Shown here in pieces: positions 1 through 6,453 of a DNA stretch of 8,700 nt (positions within the stretch are counted from its first letter, which is position 1; every line of letters starts with the position of its first letter). The DNA is from Bacteroidia bacterium. GTDB lineage: Bacteria; Bacteroidota; Bacteroidia; Chitinophagales; Saprospiraceae. The notes under the pieces are model-generated. The model was not told the DNA's origin and did no database searches. It worked only from the letters and a program-made list of their open reading frames with translations. Location: positions 1 through 8,700 of the forward strand of contig JAUILM010000201.1 in assembly GCA_030432855.1 (NCBI GenBank), read 5' to 3'. The position numbers were made by a program, and so were the translations under genes.

Positions 1-558
1 GTTTTAATCACTCATGAGCACAATGACCATATAGCGGGTCTGGATGATGTACGTCCTTTCAACTTTCGTCAACAAGAGGAGATGAAGCTTTATACATTAT
101 CTCGTGTTGCCGAAGATATCCAACACCGATTTTCCTACGTCTTTTCAAAAAATCCCTACCCAGGAGCTCCGCGGATTGATATTGAAATCATTAGACCCTT
201 TGATCCACTGCAAGTAAAACATCTCTCCATAATGCCCTTGTCTGTGCTTCATGGTAAAATGGAAGTACTGGGTTTTAGAATCAATGATCTCACGTATATC
301 ACCGATGCAAAGCACATTCCCGATGAGACAAAAGATCGAGTACGAGGATCCAAAGTGCTAATTTTAAATGCCTTGCATCACCGACCGCATTATTCGCATT
401 TTAACCTTGAGGAGGCGATTGAAATGTCAAAAGTCCTGGGAGCAGAGATGACATATCTGACCCATGTAAGTCACGATATGGGCCTCTATGAAGAGATTGC
501 ACCAAAATTGCCATCCGGCATCCAACTGGCTTATGATGGCCTCTCCTTTAAACTTTAG
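1..558 (+). CDS. MBL-fold metallo-hydrolase, PhnP-like (5' end outside window)
   Basis: Partial gene: the frame is open to base 1, and 185 residues are visible of a family usually about 250 long, so roughly the first 70 are missing. The visible part opens with the metal-binding signature THEHNDH (H5, H7, D9, H10 of the fragment), followed by GLDD. Further likely metal or active-site residues are H84 in VLHG, D102 in YITDA and H155 in YLTHVSHD. The stretch around SHFNLEEAIE and YLTHVSHDMG is typical of the Bacteroidota branch of PhnP-like phosphodiesterases. These are cytosolic two-metal hydrolases; the PhnP archetype acts on cyclic phosphodiesters, but the substrate here cannot be read from sequence. 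An ATG at 82 lies after the metal motif and is internal, not the true start. The stop is TAG at 556-558, 60 bases before the next gene, so co-transcription with it is possible. Confidence 0.85.
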   Translation, partial: VLITHEHNDHIAGLDDVRPFNFRQQEEMKLYTLSRVAEDIQHRFSYVFSKNPYPGAPRIDIEIIRPFDPLQVKHLSIMPLSVLHGKMEVLGFRINDLTYITDAKHIPDETKDRVRGSKVLILNALHHRPHYSHFNLEEAIEMSKVLGAEMTYLTHVSHDMGLYEEIAPKLPSGIQLAYDGLSFKL

Positions 559-618
559 GTGTTATACTCTGTTAATTAGTTGATTTTGCGGCAGGAAATT
601 CCGATCATTGAAAGGTAA

Positions 619-1623
619 ATGAAGCGTTCACTCGTCCCAGGTCTAAGTCAGGTCTCAAAACCTACAGTGCTCATCATCATGATGATGGTCCTGGCTTTGG
701 ACATAGTCGCACAGCAAGTTCCCCAATTTACGATGACGATGCTTGATAAGTATCGCTACAATCCTGCCTACGGGGGTATGGACGCATCTCTTAACATCAC
801 GGGTGCTATCAAATCACAGTGGGAAAGCTTCCCGGGTGCACCAAGATTCCAGAACGTAACTGCCCATATGCCTCTTTACATAGCTAACGGTGGGGTAGGC
901 GTACAATTTTCTCATGATGGTATCGGACCGGAAGAATCGCTGGGATTTCAGGCTTCATACAACTATGTAATGGAGACTAATATTGGGTTATTTTCCTTTG
1001 GACTAGCGGCGGGCATTGTACAAAAGAAGATCGACGGAAGCTTGCTAAGAACTCCGGATGGTGTATATGAGGGACAAACCATTGTTCATAATGATCCGAT
1101 TTTATCCAGTACTATCGGCACCGGAATAGGACCAACTTCAACAATCGGCATCTATTTTGCTAATGACTATATTGAAGCTGGTCTGGCAGTAGATCAGGTT
1201 TTAGGAAATACCATCACGCTCAACAATCAGGAGGAGACTTCTATCGGCCTGAAACGTACTTACAATGCTTTTGTTGAGACACTTTATCCCATCAATGATG
1301 ACATCGTGGTTTATCCAGCCATCTTTGCAAAGTCCGATGGTATACAGACCCAGATAGATGTGGGGGCTAAAGTAGACTATCAGGATATTTACTTTGGTGG
1401 CTTAGTATTCCGCGGCTATAGTGCAAAGACTATTGATGCACTGGCATTATTCGTGGGAGCTACCTTAAGCAATCACCTGAGAGTAAGTTATGCATACGAT
1501 ATCACATTATCGGCATTACGGACCTACAGTGAGGGCACACACGAAATACTGGTGCAGTACAATCTTGCTAAACCGATCGGCGTTGGAAGACCGGAGAGAA
1601 TCATTTATAATCCCCGGTTTTGA
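619..1623 (+). CDS. PorP/SprF family type IX secretion outer-membrane protein
   Basis: 334 residues. A signal peptide has its hydrophobic core at about residues 16-30 and likely cleavage after IVA31, before QQVPQF. The n-region is rather long (15 residues), so a later start is conceivable, but the ATG at 619 follows AAAGGTAA and is the best start. Family marks after the signal are YNPAYGG, an SQWESFPGAP segment, a central GVGVQFSHDGIGP segment, alternating beta-strand patterns through the rest, and a terminal Phe (YNPRF) as in outer-membrane barrels. SprF and PorP proteins work at the outer membrane with T9SS, helping to export or anchor particular secreted proteins. The position just upstream of gldKLMN matches the porP-K-L-M-N order of the Porphyromonas gingivalis por cluster. 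Bacteroidota genomes usually carry many paralogues, so whether this is the core PorP or a substrate-specific SprF is undecided. Confidence 0.88.
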   Translation: MKRSLVPGLSQVSKPTVLIIMMMVLALDIVAQQVPQFTMTMLDKYRYNPAYGGMDASLNITGAIKSQWESFPGAPRFQNVTAHMPLYIANGGVGVQFSHDGIGPEESLGFQASYNYVMETNIGLFSFGLAAGIVQKKIDGSLLRTPDGVYEGQTIVHNDPILSSTIGTGIGPTSTIGIYFANDYIEAGLAVDQVLGNTITLNNQEETSIGLKRTYNAFVETLYPINDDIVVYPAIFAKSDGIQTQIDVGAKVDYQDIYFGGLVFRGYSAKTIDALALFVGATLSNHLRVSYAYDITLSALRTYSEGTHEILVQYNLAKPIGVGRPERIIYNPRF

Positions 1624-1634
1624 GACGTAAAAAA

Positions 1635-1673
1635 CTTGCTTTTAAATTCTATTTTTTGAAAAATATTGGCAAG
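1635..1673 (+). terminator. possible weak terminator after the porP-like gene
   Basis: An outer stem CTTGC (1635-1639) / GCAAG (1669-1673) encloses an all-A/T inner stem TATTTTT (1650-1656) / AAAAATA (1659-1665). It begins 12 bases after the stop of the PorP-like gene. The stem is weak and no clean T-run follows, so this is only a candidate for partial termination or a processing structure. Confidence 0.22.
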
Positions 1674-1730
1674 GTTCTTGACGTTAGGGTTGGAGTATGA
1701 GGCCCACAGTTGGAAGTCACATTCCGATTG

Positions 1731-1754
1731 ATTTGAATATTATACGAATCAAAT
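1731..1754. repeat. inverted repeat within the gldK promoter, possible operator
   Basis: ATTTGA (1731-1736) and its reverse complement TCAAAT (1749-1754) are separated by 12 bases. The left arm covers the TTTG box and the right arm abuts the TATCTTTA box. The spacing from arm centre to arm centre is 18 bases. Such geometry would suit a dimeric regulator blocking RNA polymerase, but 6-base A/T-rich arms can arise by chance in this intergenic DNA. Confidence 0.35.
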
Positions 1755-1762
1755 TATCTTTA
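1732..1762 (+). promoter_or_regulatory. Bacteroidota-type promoter of gldK
   Basis: TTTG at 1732-1735, then exactly 19 bases, then TATCTTTA at 1755-1762. This matches the Bacteroidota housekeeping promoter (TTTG at about -33, TAnnTTTG at about -7) in every fixed base but the last. Transcription would start near 1768-1770, leaving a leader of about 30 bases before the gldK ATG at 1801. The remaining leader contains AGGTAAAAAAGTA just before the start codon. An inverted repeat overlaps the -33 box (separate entry). Confidence 0.62.
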
Positions 1763-1800
1763 CAAATTCTCAAAGGTAGCTGCAAACAGGTAAAAAAGTA

Positions 1801-3042
1801 ATGGAAAGATTAGCTGTATGTTTTTTTAGTTTATTGGTACTCTCAGTCTTCTTACCATCTTGTGGGAGTAACAATGTGGGAGGAGACCTCATCGGAGTTC
1901 AGGATCGCCCCAAATGGAAAGCAGATGTTCCCTACGGCATGGTATATATCAAGTCGGGCACCTTTCAACTGGGAAGTGGCGACGAAGATGTGAGCCGATA
2001 CTACATCAGAAGACCAAAGACCATTTCAATCAATGGTTTCTACATGGACGAAACGGAGATTACTAACAACGAGTATCGCCAGTTTGTCTTCTGGGTACGA
2101 GACTCTATCGCACACACCATCATGGGTGACTTTATCACCGATGACTATGGAAATGAAAAAATAGATTGGGAACTGGAGCTTGACTGGGCTGATGAAACAC
2201 TCGAAGATCTTTATTACCAGGGAGACGACATGCTGTCCGGTAAGAAGGAACTCGATGCAGGCCAAATGGTATATAATTACCAATGGATCGACATGAAAGC
2301 TGCAGCCAGTGATCGTGGACGATCTCCAAGAAATTCCTTTATCAGAACTGAGAAGACAAAAATCTATCCTGATACTTTATGCTGGATTAGAGACTTTGCC
2401 TACTCCTACAATGATCCCATTGCCAAGAATTATTTTTCACATCCCGCATATGACGATTATCCTGTTGTAGGGATCAATTGGACTCAGGCAAAAGCTTTCT
2501 GTAACTGGAGAAGCTTGATCTGGAATGGAGCGAAAGAAAATTCGTTTGGCGACGAATTTAGATTACCTACCGAAACCGAGTGGGAATATGCAGCAAGAGG
2601 TGGTCATGAGCATGCCATGTATCCATGGGGAGATCCTTATGTACGTAATGCTAAGGGATGTCTGCTGGCTAACTTCAAACCAGGCCGTGGAAACTACCCT
2701 GAAGATGGCGGACAATACACAGTGAAAGCAGATGCTTACTATCCCAATGATTACGGTCTATATAACATGGCCGGAAATGTATCAGAATGGACGAGCAGTG
2801 CATTTGTAGAAAACGCCTACTCCTTCATGCACGATATGAATCCTGACATTCAGTATGAGGCATTGGAAGATGATCCGGATGCATACAAGCGTAAAGTAAT
2901 CCGAGGTGGATCATGGAAAGATATTGCTTACTTCTTGCAGGTAAGTACCCGACACTGGGAGTTTCAGGATACCACTAAATCATACATAGGCTTCAGATGT
3001 GTTCTACCCTTCCAGGGTCGATCCATCAACGACTTCAAATAG
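1801..3042 (+). CDS. gldK: GldK/PorK, T9SS ring lipoprotein with an inactive FGE-like fold
   Basis: 413 residues. It starts with a lipoprotein signal: hydrophobic core at 5-18, lipobox L-P-S-C with the lipidated Cys at 21, then GSNN. The body is a formylglycine-generating-enzyme/sulfatase-modifying fold: GMVYIKSGTFQLG at about 46-58, MDETEITNNEYRQF, VVGINWTQAKAFCNW, FRLPTETEWEYAARGG, YNMAGNVSEW, RGGSW at 368-372 and GFRC at 397-400. A long insertion between about 95 and 215 is usual in GldK/GldJ and absent from true FGE. No Cys follows RGGSW where FGE carries its catalytic pair, so it should be structural. In T9SS, GldK (PorK) forms a periplasmic ring under the outer membrane with GldN. The name gldK rather than gldJ rests on gldLMN following. 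It has its own promoter upstream, and a 209-base gap precedes gldL. Confidence 0.93.
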   Translation: MERLAVCFFSLLVLSVFLPSCGSNNVGGDLIGVQDRPKWKADVPYGMVYIKSGTFQLGSGDEDVSRYYIRRPKTISINGFYMDETEITNNEYRQFVFWVRDSIAHTIMGDFITDDYGNEKIDWELELDWADETLEDLYYQGDDMLSGKKELDAGQMVYNYQWIDMKAAASDRGRSPRNSFIRTEKTKIYPDTLCWIRDFAYSYNDPIAKNYFSHPAYDDYPVVGINWTQAKAFCNWRSLIWNGAKENSFGDEFRLPTETEWEYAARGGHEHAMYPWGDPYVRNAKGCLLANFKPGRGNYPEDGGQYTVKADAYYPNDYGLYNMAGNVSEWTSSAFVENAYSFMHDMNPDIQYEALEDDPDAYKRKVIRGGSWKDIAYFLQVSTRHWEFQDTTKSYIGFRCVLPFQGRSINDFK

Positions 3043-3067
3043 GCAATAAGCAGATATTCAAAGTGAA

Positions 3068-3088
3068 TCCTGGGATGCAGGAGTTTTT
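3068..3088 (+). terminator. weak hairpin with T-run between gldK and gldL
   Basis: TCCTG (3068-3072) pairs with CAGGA (3078-3082) around a 5-base loop. One G and then five T (3084-3088) follow. It lies 26 bases after the gldK stop. The stem is only 5 base pairs, so it looks like a leaky terminator or attenuator rather than a full stop. The rest of the gap (3089-3251) holds a small CATTA-ATA-TAATG hairpin (3096-3108) and A/T-rich DNA. I found no convincing TTTG-N19-TAnnTTTG promoter in it. Confidence 0.33.
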
Positions 3089-3234
3089 AAGTGGACATTA
3101 ATATAATGCTTCGTGTCCCATCGCATCGGTACCCTTGGAATATCCTTCTCACAAGAAAACCTTCCCGATTATTACACACTAAGTTTAATACTATTTACGT
3201 AATAGATATTGGTTTTCTTTTATTCATTAATTTT

Positions 3235-3249
3235 TAAAAACGGTTTTTA
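3235..3249 (+). repeat. inverted repeat at the gldL translation start
   Basis: TAAAAAC (3235-3241), one G, then GTTTTTA (3243-3249), a perfect inverted repeat ending two bases before the gldL ATG at 3252. In RNA it could fold as a 6-pair A/U stem with a CGG loop. No purine-rich Shine-Dalgarno sequence precedes this start, as is common in Bacteroidota. A weak stem here might modulate ribosome access, but it is all A/U apart from the loop. Confidence 0.35.
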
Positions 3250-3251
3250 CG

Positions 3252-3848
3252 ATGGCTTTCTATAAGAGTAATTGGTTTAAATACCTGAAGAACCTCATTA
3301 TCGGTGTCGGTGCATCTTTAGTAATGATTGGTGCCTTAGGTAAAATTAACAGTGAGCCCTGGGGTGGTCCGGCTATCACAATTGGTCTGGTCACTGAGGC
3401 AATCCTGTTCTTAATGTTAGGTCTTCTTCCCCCAGAAAAAGACTATTACTGGGATAAATTGTACCCAGGTCTTGGAGACTACTCCGCAAACCTTGCCCCC
3501 ATTGGTGGTAAAGCAACTAACGGTGCTGTAGCATCTAAACAATTAGACGGTGAGAAAGTAGAAACTCAATTGTCCGGTATGTTGGACGAGTTGAGATCTA
3601 TGTCAAAGAGCTTAGGATCCCTAAAATCCCTACAAGAAGTTGATTTCTCCCACACTGCACAGCAGGTGAAAACTATGAACAACTTCTACACTAAATTAAA
3701 TGAGGCAATGGCTGAATTGAATGACACTGTGGATGATACCAAAGAGTATCGTGAGCACATGACAGCATTGAATCGTAACCTCGGATCATTGAATACAGTA
3801 TATGGAAATATGCTGCATGCTATGAATCCAGTGTCACGACAAGCGTAA
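3252..3848 (+). CDS. gldL: GldL/PorL, cytoplasmic-membrane motor subunit of T9SS
   Basis: 198 residues, slightly shorter than the roughly 215 of Flavobacterium GldL. Two transmembrane helices lie at about 13-30 and 41-60, joined by a short loop (GKINSEPWGG) and ended by PPEKDYYW. A Glu sits in the middle of helix 2 at position 49 (LVTEAILF). This matches the conserved membrane Glu of GldL that is proposed to take part in proton-driven rotation. The remaining 130 residues are cytoplasmic and mostly helical, with coiled-coil-like heptads around 92-120 and 130-190. In the known machine, five GldL surround two GldM helices and convert proton flow into movement that drives secretion and, in gliding species, motility. 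gldM follows after 46 bases, so gldL, gldM and gldN should be co-transcribed. The ATG is placed just before the first helix, as the family expects. Confidence 0.93.
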   Translation: MAFYKSNWFKYLKNLIIGVGASLVMIGALGKINSEPWGGPAITIGLVTEAILFLMLGLLPPEKDYYWDKLYPGLGDYSANLAPIGGKATNGAVASKQLDGEKVETQLSGMLDELRSMSKSLGSLKSLQEVDFSHTAQQVKTMNNFYTKLNEAMAELNDTVDDTKEYREHMTALNRNLGSLNTVYGNMLHAMNPVSRQA

Positions 3849-3894
3849 GATTCAGCAAAGATTCATTTAGTTAAAAACAAAAAAAGCATAAGAT

Positions 3895-5481
3895 ATGGCA
3901 ATTCCTAAGGAGCCACGTCAGTTGATGATCAACATTATGTATCTGGTGCTGACTGCTTTGCTTGCCTTGAATGTTTCAGCGGAAATATTTAACGCATTCA
4001 AAGTAGTAGACAAGGGTTTGACTGCATCCAATAAATCATTGGATGATTCAAACGGTAAACTACCAGATATCATCAAAGAACGTGCAAAGAAGAAAAAGGA
4101 GTTAGAAGTCTATGCTGAGCGTGTGGCACCCGCCAGACAACTCAGTAAAGAACTCTCTGATTACATAGATGGTATGGTGAACACCATGATTGATGAAGCA
4201 GGTGATAAAAGTGGATCACATGATGAAGGTGATTATGTGGAAGTGCAAGGTGTTCGTGAACTACGAGGTAAGAAGAACAAAGATGTAACTACTCGTCTTC
4301 TCGTTGAAGAAGGAAGAGGTGCAGAGCTGAAAGCGAAAATTGAAGAGTTTCGCGGTAAGTTTCTGGAGCTCATTGATGAGGATGACAGAGCTACATTTGA
4401 ACAAGAGATGTCTTTGGTAATCGACGACGAAACCTGGAGACACGGAAAAGGTAAGAAAAATGCATCCTGGGAGTCTTTCAACTTCCGTCAGATGCCTCTT
4501 GCCGCGACATTGCCCATTTTCAGCAAGTTTAAGAATGATGCAAAATCTACTGAATCTGCGGTTCTTAACTATCTGATGGGTAAAGTGGGAGGTGAAGATA
4601 TTGTACTTGATAAGTTTACTGTAGTTTCTGCGCCTAAACGGTCGTATGTGATTAAAGGCGAAACATATGAGACTGAAGTATTCTTGAGTGCATCTGCTTC
4701 TCAGGCATCTAACACAGGTGTAAGCATTCGGGTCAACGGATCGCCGGTACGAGCTGACGAAAATGGTGTAGCGAAATGGTCTGCTCCCGCTAGCAGTGTA
4801 GGTGTAAAGACCTATAACGCTGACATCACGGTGACCAACCCGGTGACAGGAGAAACTAATACCTACACACGATCATTTGAGTATGAAGTAGGTGAGCGTT
4901 CAGTATCTGTTTCAGCAACAAAGATGAACGTATTCTACATCGGTGTAGACAACCCTATCGAGATTTCAGCGGCAGGGGTATCATCTAATGATCTGAAAGT
5001 GAGCATGAGTGGAGCTGGTGAAGGATCGATCAAGCGCGCTGATGGAGGTTTTGTAGTCAATGTGAAGAAGCAGACTCCTGCTGGTCAGTTTGCCAAAGTG
5101 AACGTTTCTGCGCCTGGTATCACTGTAGCTAAAGACTTTCGTGTGAAGCGTATTCCTGATCCCACACCAACTTTAAGTGGAAAAGTGGGTGGTGCTATTG
5201 GCAACGGAGAAATGCGAGCGCAGCAAGCACTTATTCCAACACTCGATAATTTTGATTTTGATGCCAGATGTAATGTAGTAGGTTTCCAGTTGATCCGATC
5301 CGCAAAGCGTGAAGATCCTGTAATCAACACCAATAAAGGTGGAAAGTTTGATGCAAGATCCAAGGAGCTGATCAATATGGCAAAACCAGGCGACATCTAC
5401 GTATTTGACAACATAAAATGTAAATGTCCTGGTGATGTAGCCAATAGAACGCTGCCATCATCAGTTTATAAGATACAATAA
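3895..5481 (+). CDS. gldM: GldM/PorM, periplasm-spanning T9SS motor shaft
   Basis: 528 residues, close to the family length of about 515. A very short cytoplasmic tail (MAIPKEPRQ) leads into a single transmembrane helix at about 10-30. R8 and Y16 correspond by motif position to the conserved Arg and Tyr that face the GldL membrane Glu. A charged helical bundle then spans about 35-225, including the stretch VEVQGVRELRGKK. Three beta-rich domains follow: about 230-325 (starts LDKFTVVSAPKRSYV), about 330-415 (SVSATKMNVFYIGVDNPI), and a C-terminal domain opened by RVKRIPDPTP and closed by IKCKCPGD. Dimeric GldM crosses the periplasm and touches the GldK/GldN ring, passing motor torque or conformational change to the outer-membrane complex. 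The start follows an A-rich leader without a Shine-Dalgarno sequence. gldN follows after 18 bases. Confidence 0.95.
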   Translation: MAIPKEPRQLMINIMYLVLTALLALNVSAEIFNAFKVVDKGLTASNKSLDDSNGKLPDIIKERAKKKKELEVYAERVAPARQLSKELSDYIDGMVNTMIDEAGDKSGSHDEGDYVEVQGVRELRGKKNKDVTTRLLVEEGRGAELKAKIEEFRGKFLELIDEDDRATFEQEMSLVIDDETWRHGKGKKNASWESFNFRQMPLAATLPIFSKFKNDAKSTESAVLNYLMGKVGGEDIVLDKFTVVSAPKRSYVIKGETYETEVFLSASASQASNTGVSIRVNGSPVRADENGVAKWSAPASSVGVKTYNADITVTNPVTGETNTYTRSFEYEVGERSVSVSATKMNVFYIGVDNPIEISAAGVSSNDLKVSMSGAGEGSIKRADGGFVVNVKKQTPAGQFAKVNVSAPGITVAKDFRVKRIPDPTPTLSGKVGGAIGNGEMRAQQALIPTLDNFDFDARCNVVGFQLIRSAKREDPVINTNKGGKFDARSKELINMAKPGDIYVFDNIKCKCPGDVANRTLPSSVYKIQ

Positions 5482-5499
5482 CATAACAACCATTGTAGT

Positions 5500-6393
5500 A
5501 TGAAAGCGGTAAAACTATTTCTTCTTCTTCTCGGACTAGGCACATCTCAATTGTTGATGGGTCAGATCGCTGAAGAAATTGTAACAGAATCTTCAGCTCC
5601 GGAGGAATTGGAAGAAGTAATCATCACACCACTCGATGATATTGTACAGAAACGAATTCTCAATGAGCGCTTTGTCCTGCCTTATGAGCCGGTCAGAGAA
5701 GCGGACTTATTTTGGGAAAAACGTATATGGAGAGTACTGGATATTAGAGAGAAAATGAATACACCATTTTCCTACCCAGAAGCTCCCTTCTTTACTATAA
5801 TGGTGGATGGAGTTGAAAATGGTGATCTTACACCATATGCCGAAGAGACTTTCAAGACTCCGATGACTCAGGAGGACCTCAATGGTATGTTATTCAGTAT
5901 CGACACTACATTTGTGACCAATCCTGACACCTATGAAGACGAAATGACCATCGTACAAAACGAGATTAATTTCGAAGACATCAAACGATTCAGGATAAAA
6001 GAAATCTGGTTTTTTGATGAGGAGAGCTCTACCATGAAAGTTCGAATTCTTGGAATCGCTCCTGTACGAAACGTATACGACGAGACAACAGGTGAGTTTC
6101 TTTTCGAACAGCCCATGTTTTGGATCTACTATCCTGATGCTAGAGAGTATTTGGCACGACAGAAGGTGTTTATCCCTGGTAATGATGCAAATCCCCTTTC
6201 ATGGGAAGACTTTTTTGAGATGCGGCCTTTCTCAAGCTACATCTATAAGGAGTCTAACGTGAATGACTATCGATTGGAAGATTATCCATCGTTGGGAGGT
6301 GATGACCTTGCCAGTGGTATACAAAGGTTGTTAGAATCAGAAAAGATCAAAGCGTCGATATTTAATTTCGAGCATGATCTGTGGAGCTATTAA
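5500..6393 (+). CDS. gldN: GldN/PorN, T9SS ring protein
   Basis: 297 residues. A signal peptide has core LFLLLLGLG and likely cleavage after MG21, before QIAEE. An acidic, low-complexity linker (about 23-47, rich in Glu) precedes the family domain. That domain begins near ILNERFVLPYEPVREADLFW and shows the GldN marks WEKRIWRVLDIREKMN, PFFTIMVDGV, RFRIKEIWFFDEESS, MFWIYYPDAREYLA and WEDFFEMRPFSSYIYKESN. GldN pairs with GldK to form the large periplasmic ring attached to the outer membrane, and is the contact point for the GldM shaft. It is the last gene of the unit: the stop TAA is followed directly by TAG, and a strong terminator lies 24 bases downstream. No duplicate gldO-like gene follows, unlike in Flavobacterium johnsoniae. 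Confidence 0.93.
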   Translation: MKAVKLFLLLLGLGTSQLLMGQIAEEIVTESSAPEELEEVIITPLDDIVQKRILNERFVLPYEPVREADLFWEKRIWRVLDIREKMNTPFSYPEAPFFTIMVDGVENGDLTPYAEETFKTPMTQEDLNGMLFSIDTTFVTNPDTYEDEMTIVQNEINFEDIKRFRIKEIWFFDEESSTMKVRILGIAPVRNVYDETTGEFLFEQPMFWIYYPDAREYLARQKVFIPGNDANPLSWEDFFEMRPFSSYIYKESNVNDYRLEDYPSLGGDDLASGIQRLLESEKIKASIFNFEHDLWSY

Positions 6394-6399
6394 TAGCTC
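6384..6399. repeat. perfect 16-base palindrome over the gldN stop codon
   Basis: GAGCTATTAATAGCTC reads the same on both strands and contains the gldN TAA stop with an in-frame TAG directly after it. It could be a protein-binding site, an RNA cruciform or hairpin next to the terminator, or chance. It is not needed to explain termination, because the adjacent hairpin is strong. Confidence 0.5.
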
Positions 6400-6416
6400 G
6401 TCATAAAATCTCAAAG

Positions 6417-6453
6417 AAATGTGCTATCATTCAGTTGGTAGCACATTTTTTTT
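6417..6453 (+). terminator. intrinsic terminator of the gldKLMN unit
   Basis: The left arm (6417-6429, AAATGTGCTATCA) pairs with the right arm (6436-6448, TGGTAGCACATTT) over 13 positions with one G-U pair, around the loop TTCAGT. An eight-base T-run (6446-6453) follows. This is a strong rho-independent terminator for plus-strand transcription. On the minus strand the same stem is followed only by TTTCTTTGAG, so it may also end, less efficiently, the opposing glycosyltransferase mRNA, whose stop codon lies inside the stem at 6427-6429. Confidence 0.88.

Noticed and set aside
581..588. TGATTTTG upstream of the PorP-like gene as a -7 box
   Set aside because: It has one mismatch at a key base (G for A), and no TTTG stands 19 bases upstream. 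Readthrough from the hydrolase gene is as likely.
2026..2329. Two overlapping antisense open frames inside gldK
   Set aside because: They lie wholly within a well-supported gene, show no recognisable domain and have no start context. They are by-products of gldK codon use.
3228..3235. TAATTTTT as a -7 box for a gldL promoter
   Set aside because: The nearest TTG upstream gives a 16-base spacer instead of about 19, and the transcript would start only about 10 bases before the ATG.
4233..4481. Antisense open frames (Ser-rich, 82 and 60 codons) within the gldM helical domain
   Set aside because: Their composition mirrors the reverse complement of Lys/Glu-rich coding sequence, and there is no independent evidence of expression.
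5085..5396. Antisense 103-codon frame in the 3' part of gldM
   Set aside because: It covers conserved GldM C-terminal codons and has no family resemblance or promoter.
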